Positions 22,032-32,823 of a DNA stretch of 64,000 bases are shown piece by piece. The notes under the pieces were generated by a model. That model did no database searches. It saw only the letters and a program-made list of their open reading frames with translations, and was not told the origin of the DNA. A program made the translations under genes and the position numbers. Source of the stretch: Diphasiastrum complanatum. Lineage: Eukaryota > Streptophyta > Lycopodiopsida > Lycopodiales > Lycopodiaceae. The DNA lies in the NCBI GenBank assembly GCA_029204225.1, contig CM055105.1, positions 52,154,331-52,218,330 on the forward strand, in the 5' to 3' direction. How positions within the stretch are numbered: the stretch's first letter is position 1; the number at the start of each line of letters is the position of its first letter.

Positions 22032-22585
22032 AAAGATTTTTGAATTTTAAAAGATCTATGAAGTGGCCTAAAGCTTACTAGAATGCCTATAGGCTTGTCT
22101 CTATCAAACTAACACACAAGCTTGAATGATACTCAAAGATCTTACCAAAAATTTCTAGCTTTCACTCTCACAAAAAAAATTGCTTTACACTTTTCTTAGA
22201 GATTTCACTTCAACTAAGGATCTGAACAAATCAGCCTCTTAGATCTGATCTTAGACTCTAAAAAGAAATGCTTCAATGATCCAAAACACTATTTGGTCAT
22301 AGGCATTAGTTAGAATGAATCTAGATCAATACTATGCTTCAAAAAGCACCAAAAATGAACTAGTATTGTGATTTTGGGACCAAAAAACACAAAGTAACTT
22401 GAATTGAAAGTTGCTGTACGGTTTCACACGTGTGAAAAGTACATACACAGCCTCCAAGTCGTTTTGATCCAAATGATTACAAGCTATCACTCTAGAAGAA
22501 CTCGCCCTCACTAGTATTGGCCAAAAAACAAATTTTGCCAATGATCTTTACAAGATTTATGATTCAATGATCACTCTCTTACTTA
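22032..22585 (-). other. Leader of the complete copia element
   Basis: About 550 bp of non-coding sequence between the primer site and the gag-pol start, with one CACACGTGTG palindrome at 22425-22434. Confidence 0.8.
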
Positions 22586-22597
22586 GCTCTGATACCA
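22586..22597 (-). other. Primer-binding site, initiator tRNA-Met
   Basis: The minus strand reads TGGTATCAGAGC directly after the 5' LTR. Confidence 0.95.
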
Positions 22598-23459
22598 TGA
22601 TAAATTTTACAGTTTTTAGGACAATAATGATTGTACTTTACAATCATAGAGAGTTATTGGTTGCTTAATCAATGAATCTATCAAGTTCTACACATTAGAT
22701 CTTGATCTAGATTCACTACACTTGGATTTAAGCAAGAGCAATGGATCAACACATCATTTTTTAGTGAGAGCGGCTTCACACGTGTGGAGTACTGTCCACT
22801 GTACGGCCTGCACCTGAAACAACAAGTACAATAATACTAGATAGCAATCATGCATAAAAATCACAAGACAAATGACTAGAAATCTCACAAAAGTGTAGAG
22901 TGCAAAAGTCTCATCAATTTTCTTAGCAAAATGATGATCCTTTTATGGATCAAGTACATCCATGAGTCTGGTACAGTCCAGCAGGCCTTCACACGTGTGA
23001 AGAGTGCCACATCACTCATATCTATCCATTTGATCCATCCTTGATCCTTATCCAATAGTTGACCTTCTAGAATATGACTAAAATCCAAAAAGCTAGTCTC
23101 CTAGAATATAGGAATATTCCCTACAAAATAGGATCTAAGGAAAATGGTCAACTCTTATCTTCTAGTACTCTATACACACATGTGAACATCCACTTGCCAT
23201 GTGGGAGCATTTACTCATGCACATGCAAGGAAAAGCTAATTTGTAGGTGACTAGTCAACTTGACTAAAAACTAGTCATTTCATGTTCACACTAACTAGAA
23301 TGATACAAAATCAATTTAGATATATACAAACATGAAAAGTACATCCTTTCACACATGGGAACATGCTCCACACGTGTGAAATCATATCATCAACATATTC
23401 TAATGTTTGATCAATATTTACATGAACCAATGTCAAGTGAGAAGTGACAATTTTCAACA
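22598..23459 (-). repeat. 5' LTR of the complete copia element
   Basis: 862 bp, matching 17146-18007 except at 23318. It is the presumed promoter of the gag-pol frame. Confidence 0.95.
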
Positions 23460-23548
23460 CTCAATACTAGTTTTTAGCACGAAAACTTGCTAAAAATGGA
23501 TTTGCATTAGATCAATGGCTTATGCTCTTGTACTTGGCTCTGATACCA
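23460..23548 (-). other. Leader and primer site of element B, second part
   Basis: The CTCAA copy at 23460-23464 starts the resumed leader. The minus strand reads TGGTATCAGAGCC at 23548-23536 next to the element B 5' LTR. Confidence 0.85.
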
Positions 23549-23844
23549 TGTGAAAGTACTGTACTTTAGGACCATAAATGGATCTACAAGAGATCCATAA
23601 GAGTGATTGGATGCTTGCTTAGAAATCTATCAAAAAACTAGACACAAAAAAGTTGATCTAGATTGGCAATTTGACAAACAACAAGCATTAACAATCAAAA
23701 GCATTGATAAACATTGAAATCCGATCCCACACGTGTGTACTACAGGCTGTAGTATGGCCTTCAACCTGAAAAACAAGTAGAAATTGATTTGGTTTCATTT
23801 GGATCACAAGAACTCAATGTACATAGTGAACTAGCTTGAGATTG
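23549..23844 (-). repeat. 5' LTR of element B, truncated
   Basis: Begins TGTGAAAGTACTG and matches 13375-13670, then stops at 23844 and passes without a gap into the integrase of element C. The outer ~400 bp of the LTR are missing, so no target duplication can be read. Carries CACACGTGTG at 23728-23737. Confidence 0.8.
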
Positions 23845-24166
23845 ATGAAAGCCTCTGATTTATGTTTACTGAAATAAACAACTGTTCTTCTGGAGAATTC
23901 ATCAATTAAGGTAATGAAAAACTTTGTATCTAGCAATGAAGGAATTTGCATAGGTCCACATATATCTATATGAACAACATCTAATAGATCTTTTGTTGCA
24001 TGCCTATGGTTTGATCTAAAGGAATCCTAGTCTGCTTTCCAAAGATGCAGCTATGACAGACAAGGAGATCGGCCTTAACAAAAGGGTAGTCGAGATCAAG
24101 AACCATGGATTGTCTGGACATGTTCAAAACAGATGCATAATTCAAGTGTCCTAAGCGATGATGCAT
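23845..24166 (-). pseudogene. copia integrase N-terminus (element C)
   Basis: The minus frame from 24166 carries the pre-integrase motif HHRLGHLNYASVLNM and CHSCIFGKQTRIP, the His/Cys zinc site. After a frameshift the integrase core begins (VHIDICGPMQIPSLLDTKFF, then LIDEFSRRTVVYF) and is cut at KSEAFI (23845). The family is distinct from element B and the intact element: its protease and integrase motifs are of another copia lineage. Confidence 0.7.
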
Positions 24167-24398
24167 AGTAATACTTTATTGACTAGAACAGAGATTTTCA
24201 AGGCTTGACTAGAGTTAGAATATCAATGTGCCAATCTATATAAGTAATGCCAAGTGAAAGGATCTTATTACTCCTATCAACAATTTTGCATTGATCAGAT
24301 TTTAATTCTACCTTATGACCTAAATCTATAATTCTACTCACTGATAACAGATTTGTAGAGAGTTTAGGAACATATAAGACCTTTGATAGTAATTTGAA

Positions 24399-24614
24399 TT
24401 AATCATGTTGAAACCGCAATCTTACAATACCTTCACCTTCAATAGTGTGAGTACTATTGTGACCAAGATGAACAAATTTCTTCGTGATATAAGGTGTGTA
24501 AGAGTTGAAGATCTCACGTTGATTGGTCATATGTTGTGTTGCTCCAGAATCCAGAAGCCATGAATCATCGAAAAATGTGCTTTGATCCTTGATTATGAAT
24601 GCACCTTCGTCCAC
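24399..24614 (-). pseudogene. copia protease (element C)
   Basis: The minus frame contains SWLLDSGATQHMTNQREIF, the aspartic protease active-site region of copia pol. Stops separate it from integrase and gag. Confidence 0.75.
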
Positions 24615-24689
24615 TTCGACCTGGGGAGATGATGGAATTGTGTTTGCTTGTTGATCAGGTTGCTTGGCTACATTCTTTGCTTGGAGAAT

Positions 24690-25560
24690 TTGGCAATCCT
24701 TGATCTCGTAGTTATTGTGCTTGCAATACCTACAAAAATCTTCTTCTTCGATTGAAAATCTGATAATTGTGCTTGACTTTGAGTCTGTTTCTGATTTGTT
24801 GTAGCCTTCTTGGAGCTTTTTTGCTTATGTCACTTAGAGCCTTTGTTGACATATAGAGCCGGAGAGGAGGAAGTAGATGGAGTGTCTTGAATTCTTCTAT
24901 TATCTTCTTGTAGCAACATAATGATAACTCTAGTAAGAGTTAAATCTGAATGTGTTGTTATGACCATCACCCAGTTCTCATATGTAGAAGGCAAGCTTGA
25001 AAGCAATGTCATAATTGCGTCTTGATCATCTATGACTGATCCGACAATGACCATCTGTTGCAAGAGATTCATAAACTGGCTAATGTGACTCTGAAGAGAA
25101 TCGCTGAAAGGTGTATCCAAAAGAAGGAATGACCATGTAGGAGCTAGTAATATTTCCTTGAATAATTGTAATAAATGTAGACCCCCCTTATTTTGAATGT
25201 GAAGACTTTCCTTCATAGATGTAACTTAGTAGTTACGTCCCTCATGTCATATAGTGAGTTCAAGATGTCCCAAACATCTTTTGATGTTTTAGTTTCAGCT
25301 ACGTGTCCAATTTGTGTATCTGATACATTGAGGATAATAAGCGCAAAAGCTTTATCATCCTTCTATTTTCACTTTGAGTCGTCGTCTTCAGGTTTTACTT
25401 CTATACTTGTAACAACATCTCATAATCGTTGGCGATTAGCAAGGTCTTCATCTTAAATTTCCACAAATGATAATTAGATCCATTCAGCTTCTCTGCAATA
25501 AGACCAGCTTTACTTTGAGAATCCATTTGGAACTTAGTCTGTCAATTGTATCGATGACGC
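24690..25560 (-). pseudogene. copia gag (element C), broken
   Basis: The minus frame 25216-24830 holds the gag core (HISQFMNLLQQM, LLSSLPSTYENW). A degenerate zinc knuckle CRYCKHNNYEIKDC lies near 24715-24740, with Tyr in place of the usual His. Upstream parts to about 25560 are gag-like but interrupted. Confidence 0.65.
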
Positions 25561-25719
25561 TAAGGTGTGGTAATGCCAACAATAGGAAATTAATTCTTTG
25601 ATACTGAAAGGTTAAAAAGAACTGAAGAGTATGACTATCAATTTGATATCGTGAAAGATATCAAGTATTAGAGATTTTGGTCTGATACCATATAGGTAAG
25701 ATAAAAAAGTAGTGAAATT

Positions 25720-25731
25720 GCTCTGATACCA
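25720..25731 (-). other. Primer-binding site (element C)
   Basis: The minus strand reads TGGTATCAGAGC directly next to the LTR at 25732. Confidence 0.9.
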
Positions 25732-26617
25732 TGTTGAAAAATCATGTGCAGAAGATAGGTCTAGCTCAAAAAGAAAGAAATGAAAATAATCTGAGTATCT
25801 AGAAAGAAAACTTTTTGTGCATGGCGAAATAAACTATTTTTCTCTTTCACAATGCATGACTACGCCTATCAATTTCAAACAAAACGATAGTGATAGAAAT
25901 ACACAATAAACTATCTTATAGTAACTAGCTTTGGAATCGTCAGTACTACAGTGATTAGGTAGCCAAACAATTAAGCATTGAATTATCAAAAAAATAATTA
26001 GTCACGAAGAACTTTAGAAAACGGATACATTCTAAGATAAAACTGAACGCAATAAAGGATAGTATTGATTCACTATGAAAACAAAATAGAAGTAAATGAG
26101 TACAATAAGTTGTGGATCAAAGCTGCGTACTCTATGCTATCTTTGAGCGGCTAAAATGAAAGTCTGAATTAATGCGCAATGCTGATAAGCAGTGGCGCAA
26201 TAACAATCTCTAAAACTACTCTAAGAAGTGAGCTAGAATGCTCAGGAGTGTTCAAGCTCGCAGACTTGAGAGAGAGAGAGCTAACTATTCGAATGCTTGC
26301 TGATAACTTCTAATTTGATAATTTTGATAATGAAACTATATGAATATAAACAACTATTTATACTAAGAAATTAGGTCATCAATTGCGATCGCCAGTTGGT
26401 TGGTGATTCGCTAGCATCCATCCGGTTCCTTGTCATTGATTGCTGATAAGCGGTGAAATTGGCTGTAAACATTCTGTCTGCATAAATGCACCAAAACTGT
26501 AGCTCTATGGAAATGAACTCAAACAGCCACAAGCGACATTGTCGCAAAAAAAGAGACAATGTTGGGATTTTGCGAAAAACCTGACAATGTCTTAAAATCT
26601 CATTTAGGGTTGTCCCA
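25732..26617 (-). repeat. 5' LTR of copia element C
   Basis: 886 bp; in plus coordinates it begins TGTTGAAAAATC and ends GGTTGTCCCA. It pairs with the copy at 12456-13374. Short (GA)6-7 tract near 26267-26280. Confidence 0.8.
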
Positions 26618-26670
26618 CACTTTGCCAAAGTTATTTCCTTAACATTTGAGGCTCTTTGGAAAAAGCGAAA

Positions 26671-27410
26671 TTTGAAAGGACTGTACTTTAGGACCATAAA
26701 TGAATCTACAAAAGATCCACAAGAGTGATTGGATGCTTGCTTAACAATCTATCAAAAAACTAGACACAAAAAATAAGAGTGATTGGATGCTTGCTTAACA
26801 ATCTATCAGAAAACTAGACACAAAAAATTTGATTAGATTGGCAATTTGACAAATAACAAGCATTAACAATCAAAAGCATTGATCAACATTGAAATCCAAG
26901 CCCACATGTGTGTACTATAGGCTGTAGTATGGCCTTCAAGCTGAGAAACAAGTAGAAATTGATTTGGTTTCATTTGGATCACAAAAACTCAATGTACATA
27001 GTGAACTAGCTTGAGATTGCCAATGAGCTCCAAAAATATCCTATCTTCTCACTATGGGAGCTTGGAATACATAGTAAATTCGAGTTCCTTCTTGAAGTTA
27101 GGTGGATTTCCAGCATGTAATAAGGAAGTTAACTCACTCTTCTTGCCCTAAAATGAAACCCTAGCCTAGATCCTAGAGTTATGCTTGGTAGTAGCTAGTT
27201 GGTCAAATTTTCACCTTAAACTTAGGTGTAGGCCCTATAAAGTAGGGATGACCACCAAATAGACATGACCAACTCTCTTGACTTGACCTAACCTACATTA
27301 GGAGTGTGTTGCCATGTGGCATCTTGGCCTTCCATGTGTGGAACCCAATTATACACAATATTTACAAAGTTTTACATGGCTAGATTTGCCAAAATAAGCT
27401 ATTTTTCACA
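26671..27410 (-). mobile_element. Solo LTR, family B', duplication CGAAA
   Basis: A family-B-type LTR alone, starting TTTGAAAGG (mutated TGTGAAAG) and ending TTTTTCACA, flanked by CGAAA at 26666-26670 and 27411-27415. No internal region: a product of LTR-LTR recombination. It includes a ~50-bp tandem duplication (about 26720-26770 and 26772-26826). Confidence 0.85.
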
Positions 27411-28030
27411 CGAAAAATGCGACGTTGTGATTTTACACGAGATTCCTGACAGGCAAAAAATACGAAAAAGACAACCCTGCATTTTTCAATGGGATTCTTG
27501 ACAGACAAAAAAGACGACACTGTTATCAACTACATGTATTTTTGCAGACTGTGTTAAAACACTTATAATTATGTAGACTGTATAAAAACATGGAAAAATC
27601 CACAGAATTGGATTAACAATGGATGAAGATTATAACCGACTAGTCGATTAGTAAGAAGGAGAATAATCCAACATTAATGTACTAGAATTTGATAAGATAT
27701 CGTTTCAGCGCACGAGGATATGAATGAAATTTTACAAAGATTGCAAGTGCGCATTGAATCGATATTAGAAATTTAAAAATGAAAAACAATGCGACATTGT
27801 TTCAACGCGCGTCGTGAGCGTCAATTAAATACGAAAAATGAAAATGCGCTTTGAACCAATATATCAAATGTTAAAAAGAAATACGAAAATCAGCTTTGAT
27901 TCTATCCACTCCAGTTTCATGTATGTTGTTGCACCTGGCATAGGAAAGTTTTCAATCAACATCCGTATAAGTTTTTTTGCAGCCTTGTGCATGTGCGAGA
28001 TTGAATTCATTTTAATGCACAGTGGGTTGC
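27411..28030. other. Unassigned stretch with retained CpG
   Basis: No recognised gene. The region 27420-27850 has several CG dinucleotides (GCGACGTTGTG, CAACGCGCGTCG), unlike the CpG-poor elements around it. It resembles host or older sequence into which the solo LTR went. The 98-codon frame at 27838-28134 has no known motif. Confidence 0.35.
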
Positions 28031-28190
28031 ATATACGGTTGCTATTTACATATAATGCCAAAACATATACATTCCAAATATCCACTGCAATAACAAATTG
28101 GCATGTGAGTCAAGATAAGCTTCTAACATGCTAGATCAAGAAATATAGCAGTAGCTAAATTTTGAAAAAAAAACTTACTTGTATATGTAT

Positions 28191-28843
28191 TGTGAAAGAT
28201 TTCAACTAGTTTAGTCAAGATTGGTCATAGTTTCATGAATTGCCAAATACACAATTGAGGCCAATTTTCATATTAGACTTAGAGTTTGACTTTTCAAAGT
28301 TAGATTAGTCTAATAGCATTTGAATAAACACTTTTGAAAAGTGTGGAAAACTATAGAAAACGAATTTTGGAGAGATGAAATTTGAGTAGTAGATACATTA
28401 AATCTAAAAATAGCAGATTTTCATTATGGAGGGAAACCAAAGTTTGAATTCAGGTTTGGACCTGTTATAAAAGGATGTAACTCATGGGTAGGGAAGACAT
28501 ACTCTCTCTCTTATCTCATTCATACTTATACATGGTTTTCTTAGGTTCTACTATCCATTGCTGCACTATATTTGTGATATCTTGCAATTTTGTGTGTAGA
28601 ATGCTCATTAAATGCTATTTTCAGATCCACACATGTGAAATACAGTAGCTTATTACTTTTTGTACGGACAAAAACTTCAATTCATGTTTTGATTGATGTT
28701 TGATCAAGATCTATTAGATTTTGCATCTCATTTATAGTGTAGATGTTGGTTTTTCTACATTGGCAAGATTGATGATTTGTTGTCTTTCTAAACCCAAGAT
28801 CATTTTATGGATTTGGATCTTAATTGATCTGAAATTCTTCACA
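28191..28843 (+). mobile_element. copia-type LTR F, copy 1
   Basis: Starts TGTGAAAGATTTC, ends AAATTCTTCACA (TGTGAA...TTCACA inverted ends), then TGGTATCAGAGC (28844-28855), an intact tRNA-Met primer site. No coding region follows before the duplication restarts. Confidence 0.75.
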
Positions 28844-29145
28844 TGGTATCAGAGCTTGTGTTTCAGGTTATAAAGGAAGCAATCACATCTATTTGGAAAA
28901 AAATCAATGCTAGAGCATGCTAGATTGGATTCTACACCAAAATCGAGTTTCTTGCATATGTAGATTGGATCTTTTGTAGATCTTTTGTATATGGTCACTA
29001 TTTACATATAATGCCAAAACATATACATTCCAATGGCCACTACAATAACAAATTGGCATGTGAGTCAAGATAAGCTTCTAACATGCTAGATCAAGAAATA
29101 TAGCAGTAGCTAAATTCTGAAAAAAAAACTTACTTGTATATGTAT

Positions 29146-29782
29146 TGTGAAAGATTTCAACTAGTTTAGTCAAGATTGGTCATAGTTTCATAAATTGCCA
29201 AATACACAATTGAGGCCAGTATTCATATTAGACTTAGAGTTTGACTTTTCAAAGTTAGATTAGTCTAAAAGCATTTGAATAAACACTTTTGAAAAGTGTG
29301 GAAAACTATAGAAAACGAATTTCGGAGAAATGAAATTTGAGTAGTAGATACATTAAATCTAAAAATAGTAGATTTTTATTATGGATGGAAACCAAAGTTT
29401 GAATTTAGGTTTGGACCTGTTATAAAAGGATGTAACTCATGGGTAGGGAAGACATACTCTCTCTCTTATCTCATTCATGCTTATACATGGTTTTCTTGGG
29501 TTCTACTATCCATTGCTGCACTATATTTGTGATATCTTGCAATTTTGTCTGTAGAATGCTCATTAAATGCTATTTTCAGATCCCCACATGTGAAATACTT
29601 GTACGAAAAAAAACTTCAATTCATGTTTTGATTGATGTTTGATCAAGATCTATTAGATTTTGCATCTGATTCATAGTGTAGATGTTGGTTTTTCTACATT
29701 GGCAAGATTGATGATTTGTTGTCTTTCTAAACCCAAGATCATTTTATGGATTTGGATCTTAATTGATCTGAAATTCTTCACA
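29146..29782 (+). mobile_element. copia-type LTR F, copy 2
   Basis: Same ends as copy 1, followed by a mutated primer site TGGTATCAGATC (29783). About 300 bp of leader-like sequence follows to 30096 without gag. Confidence 0.75.
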
Positions 29783-30096
29783 TGGTATCAGATCTTGTGT
29801 TTCAAGTTATAAAGGAAGCAATCACATCTATTTGGGAAAAAATCAATGCTAGAGCATGCTAGATTGGATTCTACACCAAAATCGAGTTTCTTGCATATGT
29901 AGATTGGATCTTTTGTAGATCAAAACTCAAATTAGGTTTATATACTTGATCACTTCCAATTTCACACATTACATGTTGGACTTGGCCAATTTTTGGAAAA
30001 TTGGAAAAGCCTAAGTGGTGGCTACAAGATTGCATTTCAAGTTTTAAACAATTGCATGTAGAATTTAAAATATTCATTTGTTTGTGATTTTTTTTG

Positions 30097-30157
30097 TAAG
30101 AATCGCCTTATGAAGATCAGACTAGATCCTGTTGCAAAACAACCAAAAGGACACCTG
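30097..30157. repeat. Short repeat also at 593-652
   Basis: Same ~60-bp sequence as 593-652. The stretch 30158-30449 holds nothing I recognise apart from a short TTCTCTCT...AGAGAGAA hairpin near 30310. Confidence 0.6.
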
Positions 30158-30449
30158 TGGAGCAAAACCACCCAACCAACAAAAAATGGCTAGTCAATAC
30201 CCTAACCACTTCACCCTTATGCCATGGTAAATGAATGCAAGAGAGGAGAGAAAACCTGACTCAAGAATCTGAAATTCCAATAGGGAGATGGACGAGTTTC
30301 CATGGTAAGTATTCTCTCTCCAAAGAGAGAATATTTTTCTTAGGTCTCTCATGTAGCCTATATTAAGCTATTGACCTCCTCAGTCTTGCATTATAATAGT
30401 CAGCAGATAGCATTCAAGTGCTCCTATGTCCAATCATAGGTCTGGGCCC

Positions 30450-30594
30450 TCATATAATTATTAATTATCTTTATAGGCCAAGCCCAGAATGACGAGGCAT
30501 AACCATTAACCATACACACTGGAGTAACCGACTATTCATGTTAATAATTACTTTGAATCCCACATACTGGACATGGACGTAACATTCTTTCCCC
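30450..30594 (-). mobile_element. 3' LTR start of a Gypsy element (family G)
   Basis: In minus orientation the LTR starts TGTTACGTCC at 30594, directly after a polypurine tract. The same ~140 bp occurs at 32161-32299. The left end of the LTR is not defined. Confidence 0.6.
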
Positions 30595-30860
30595 CTTAAA
30601 CTAGCTTTGTCCTCAGAACAAGTAATTAGAGAAGATCCAATTTGTATGCTTTTAACTCTTTTGCATGAATCATTATCCTCAATTTGACCAACCAACCTAA
30701 GCAAGCTTTCAAAGATAGAACGATTTCTCAATTGTTTATCTCTGATTTTGAGTACTCTTTCAAGGTCTAAAGGTACATTGAGCAATAAGTCCTCCAAAAG
30801 GTCAAAATCTTCAATACATCTAATTGTCATCATCATATAAACTAAATTTACATGATACAC
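30595..30860 (-). pseudogene. C-terminal tail of a chromovirus-like Gypsy pol
   Basis: The minus frame ends SEDKASLRGKE and overlaps the polypurine tract AAGGGGGAAAG next to the LTR. This arrangement (an EDK-x-x-LRGxE tail running into the PPT) is typical of plant chromovirus Gypsy elements. The upstream residues (LLEDLLLNVPLDLERVLKIR) are compatible with the end of integrase but not diagnostic. Only about 90 codons remain. Confidence 0.45.
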
Positions 30861-31942
30861 AGGATGAGCAGTCGACCAAACCTAAAGATTAATTTCAAAA
30901 GCTAACAAATCAATCATTTAATTTTTACTTTTACCCTGGAAATCAATCCTTAGTCTAACTTCAACATCAACTAAGTACTTAGAGATGGAATAATTCACAA
31001 ATTATATATCTCTGCACTGAAGTACTATATCGACTTTAGAAGTACGCTAAGAGATAAATTTTTCTATTGGGCCTAATTCTCTCCAATCTAGTAACATCAC
31101 CTTCTTGTAACCTCAATTTACATGAATCTCTAGGTGAAAAGTCACCTTTCATTGGGAATCAATGTTCAAAAGTTACTAGGAAATCAGCACTCAGATTTTC
31201 AAAATTCATTCGAAATGGACCACTACGAAAATCAATTAAGAAAATCGATCTATCGAATTCACATTATGATATCATTTCGAGAAATCCTGCACGCAACAAG
31301 ATTGACATGCATTGAATTTCTTGAAAAAATGAAATTTGTATTTTTTTTTGTAAATAGCCTAGCCACTAGGAAATCTGTTTTTTGATCTAGAAAGCAAGAA
31401 ATCTTCTGATCAATTTACTGATTATGCATGCAACATGCATTCAAACATGCATACAGGTCAATCCAAAGATTTTCATCAAAAGACAAGCACCACATTGAAC
31501 TACAAGCACCACACTGAACTACAAGCATGCATGTATCGGAACATTTCCAAAATTTTGCAAATTTTAGTTCAAAAATTGCCAAACTTCAGATGGCCATAAC
31601 TTTCTCTACAGGACACCAAATTGTCATTGTAAAGCATAGAACGGAGGGAGAGTGGGTCTACAAGGCACTTGCCACATCATCCTACCACCTAGGCTTCACA
31701 TGTGTGATCTATAAATGATAGAAAATAAGGTAGGAGGGCACACTTTTCCAAGGTGTAATCATTAAAAATTCATCTCCAGCCCAATAAGCATCCAATCATA
31801 GGTTACAAGAACTCAATTAAGGTTCATTAGAGAGGCATAGAAGCTTCTATCAGGTCTAGCAAGCAATCATAAGCTCAGATCATGCAAAAAATGCATTTTT
31901 GGACTCCTTCAATAAGCAATACTTCAACATGATGATGTCTAG
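30861..31942. other. Unassigned stretch
   Basis: No recognised gene on either strand. Frames at 31067-31385 and 31527-31718 lack known motifs. Short direct repeats (CACTGAACTACAAGCA-like) near 31490-31530. Confidence 0.35.
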
Positions 31943-32160
31943 TGTGACAAAATTTTACAGAAAAATGAATCCCAATCAATCCTAAAAGTGATGGAGGATG
32001 CACAAATAAAATATCTAGATCCGAATTATGAGCTAGAATCAAGACTAGTTACCAAAACTAGCAAATTTGGCATTTGACTCCACATTAGGCACATAGATTT
32101 GATCAAATGAACCAAAGTAAAGTACAACAAGTTTTTCAGACCTATAAACAGGTTCAGTAC
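31943..32160 (-). mobile_element. Partial LTR of family I, inverted
   Basis: The reverse complement matches 58990-59160 joined directly to 60340-60389. It is therefore an uninterrupted copy of the sequence that the solo LTR at 59161 splits. No primer site adjoins the left end. Confidence 0.75.
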
Positions 32161-32299
32161 CCTCATATGATTATTAATTATCTTTATAGGCCAAGCTTGA
32201 AATGACTGAGCATAACCAATAACCATATACACTGGAGTGATCGGCTATCCATGCCAGGAATTACTCCGAATTCCACATACTGGAGATGGACGTAACATT
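32161..32299 (-). mobile_element. Partial LTR of Gypsy family G
   Basis: Matches 30450-30594 and ends ACGTAACA at 32299. The stretch 32300-32565 has no recognised feature. Confidence 0.55.
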
Positions 32300-32565
32300 T
32301 TCAAAACCCTAACTTTGATTGGATCTCTAGATTGTGAGGTTACTAAACTTCATTTGAGTGTGTTTCAATATTAGGAAGTGGCAAGAGTCATCAGATTGAG
32401 GATAGATCATAGGTTGATCAAGATTTCACCATTCTATGTGTTGATTTGCTAGATATAAGTGCTAGAAGAGAATTGAGAGCTTCCATATCTTTGTGATTTC
32501 TTTTTGAAAACATTTGTTGTATTTCAAAAGAATGCTTTGTGCATTGGAAGAGGTTGAAAGAGAGG

Positions 32566-32823
32566 ATCTTTAAGAGGGGTTTGCTTGCATTTATTACTTT
32601 GCCTAGAAATACTAGTTCCTACATGGTCATTCCATCTTTCGGGATTCACCATGAGGCTCACATAGTTCTTGCTTGTCATTACTACTAGTATTCCTCGGCT
32701 CTCATACTCGGCTCTCAGTCTTCGTTTGTCTCGTCTTCTCAGAGACATCCTCGATCTAGGATGAGAGGTGTTCTTGGGTAGCTCTGGCCGAGTATCTTGG
32801 GGATTCGTCAGAATCAGCCAACA
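32566..32823 (+). mobile_element. Partial LTR of family H (last 258 bp)
   Basis: Matches 60077-60334 and ends GCCAACA at 32823. Its 5' part is missing. The next base begins a copia reverse transcriptase. Confidence 0.8.

Larger units (their letters stand above)
17146..23459 (-). mobile_element. Complete, young Ty1/copia retrotransposon
   Basis: 6314 bp, minus orientation, flanked by the 5-bp duplication CTCAA. It has two 862-bp LTRs that differ by one base in my reading (G at 17866, A at 23318), a tRNA-Met primer site, a polypurine tract and one uninterrupted 1336-codon gag-pol frame with all enzymes in copia order (gag, protease, integrase, RT, RNase H). It sits in the leader of element B. 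Near-identical LTRs imply very recent insertion. It is the only element in the window that looks able to transpose on its own. Confidence 0.95.
28031..29931 (+). repeat. Tandem duplication (period ~956 bp) of LTR plus leader
   Basis: 28031-28987 and 28988-29931 are direct copies offset by about 956 bp, with scattered substitutions and a small deletion near 29600. Each unit holds about 150 bp of upstream sequence, one copia-type LTR, a primer site and about 140 bp of leader. Confidence 0.85.
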
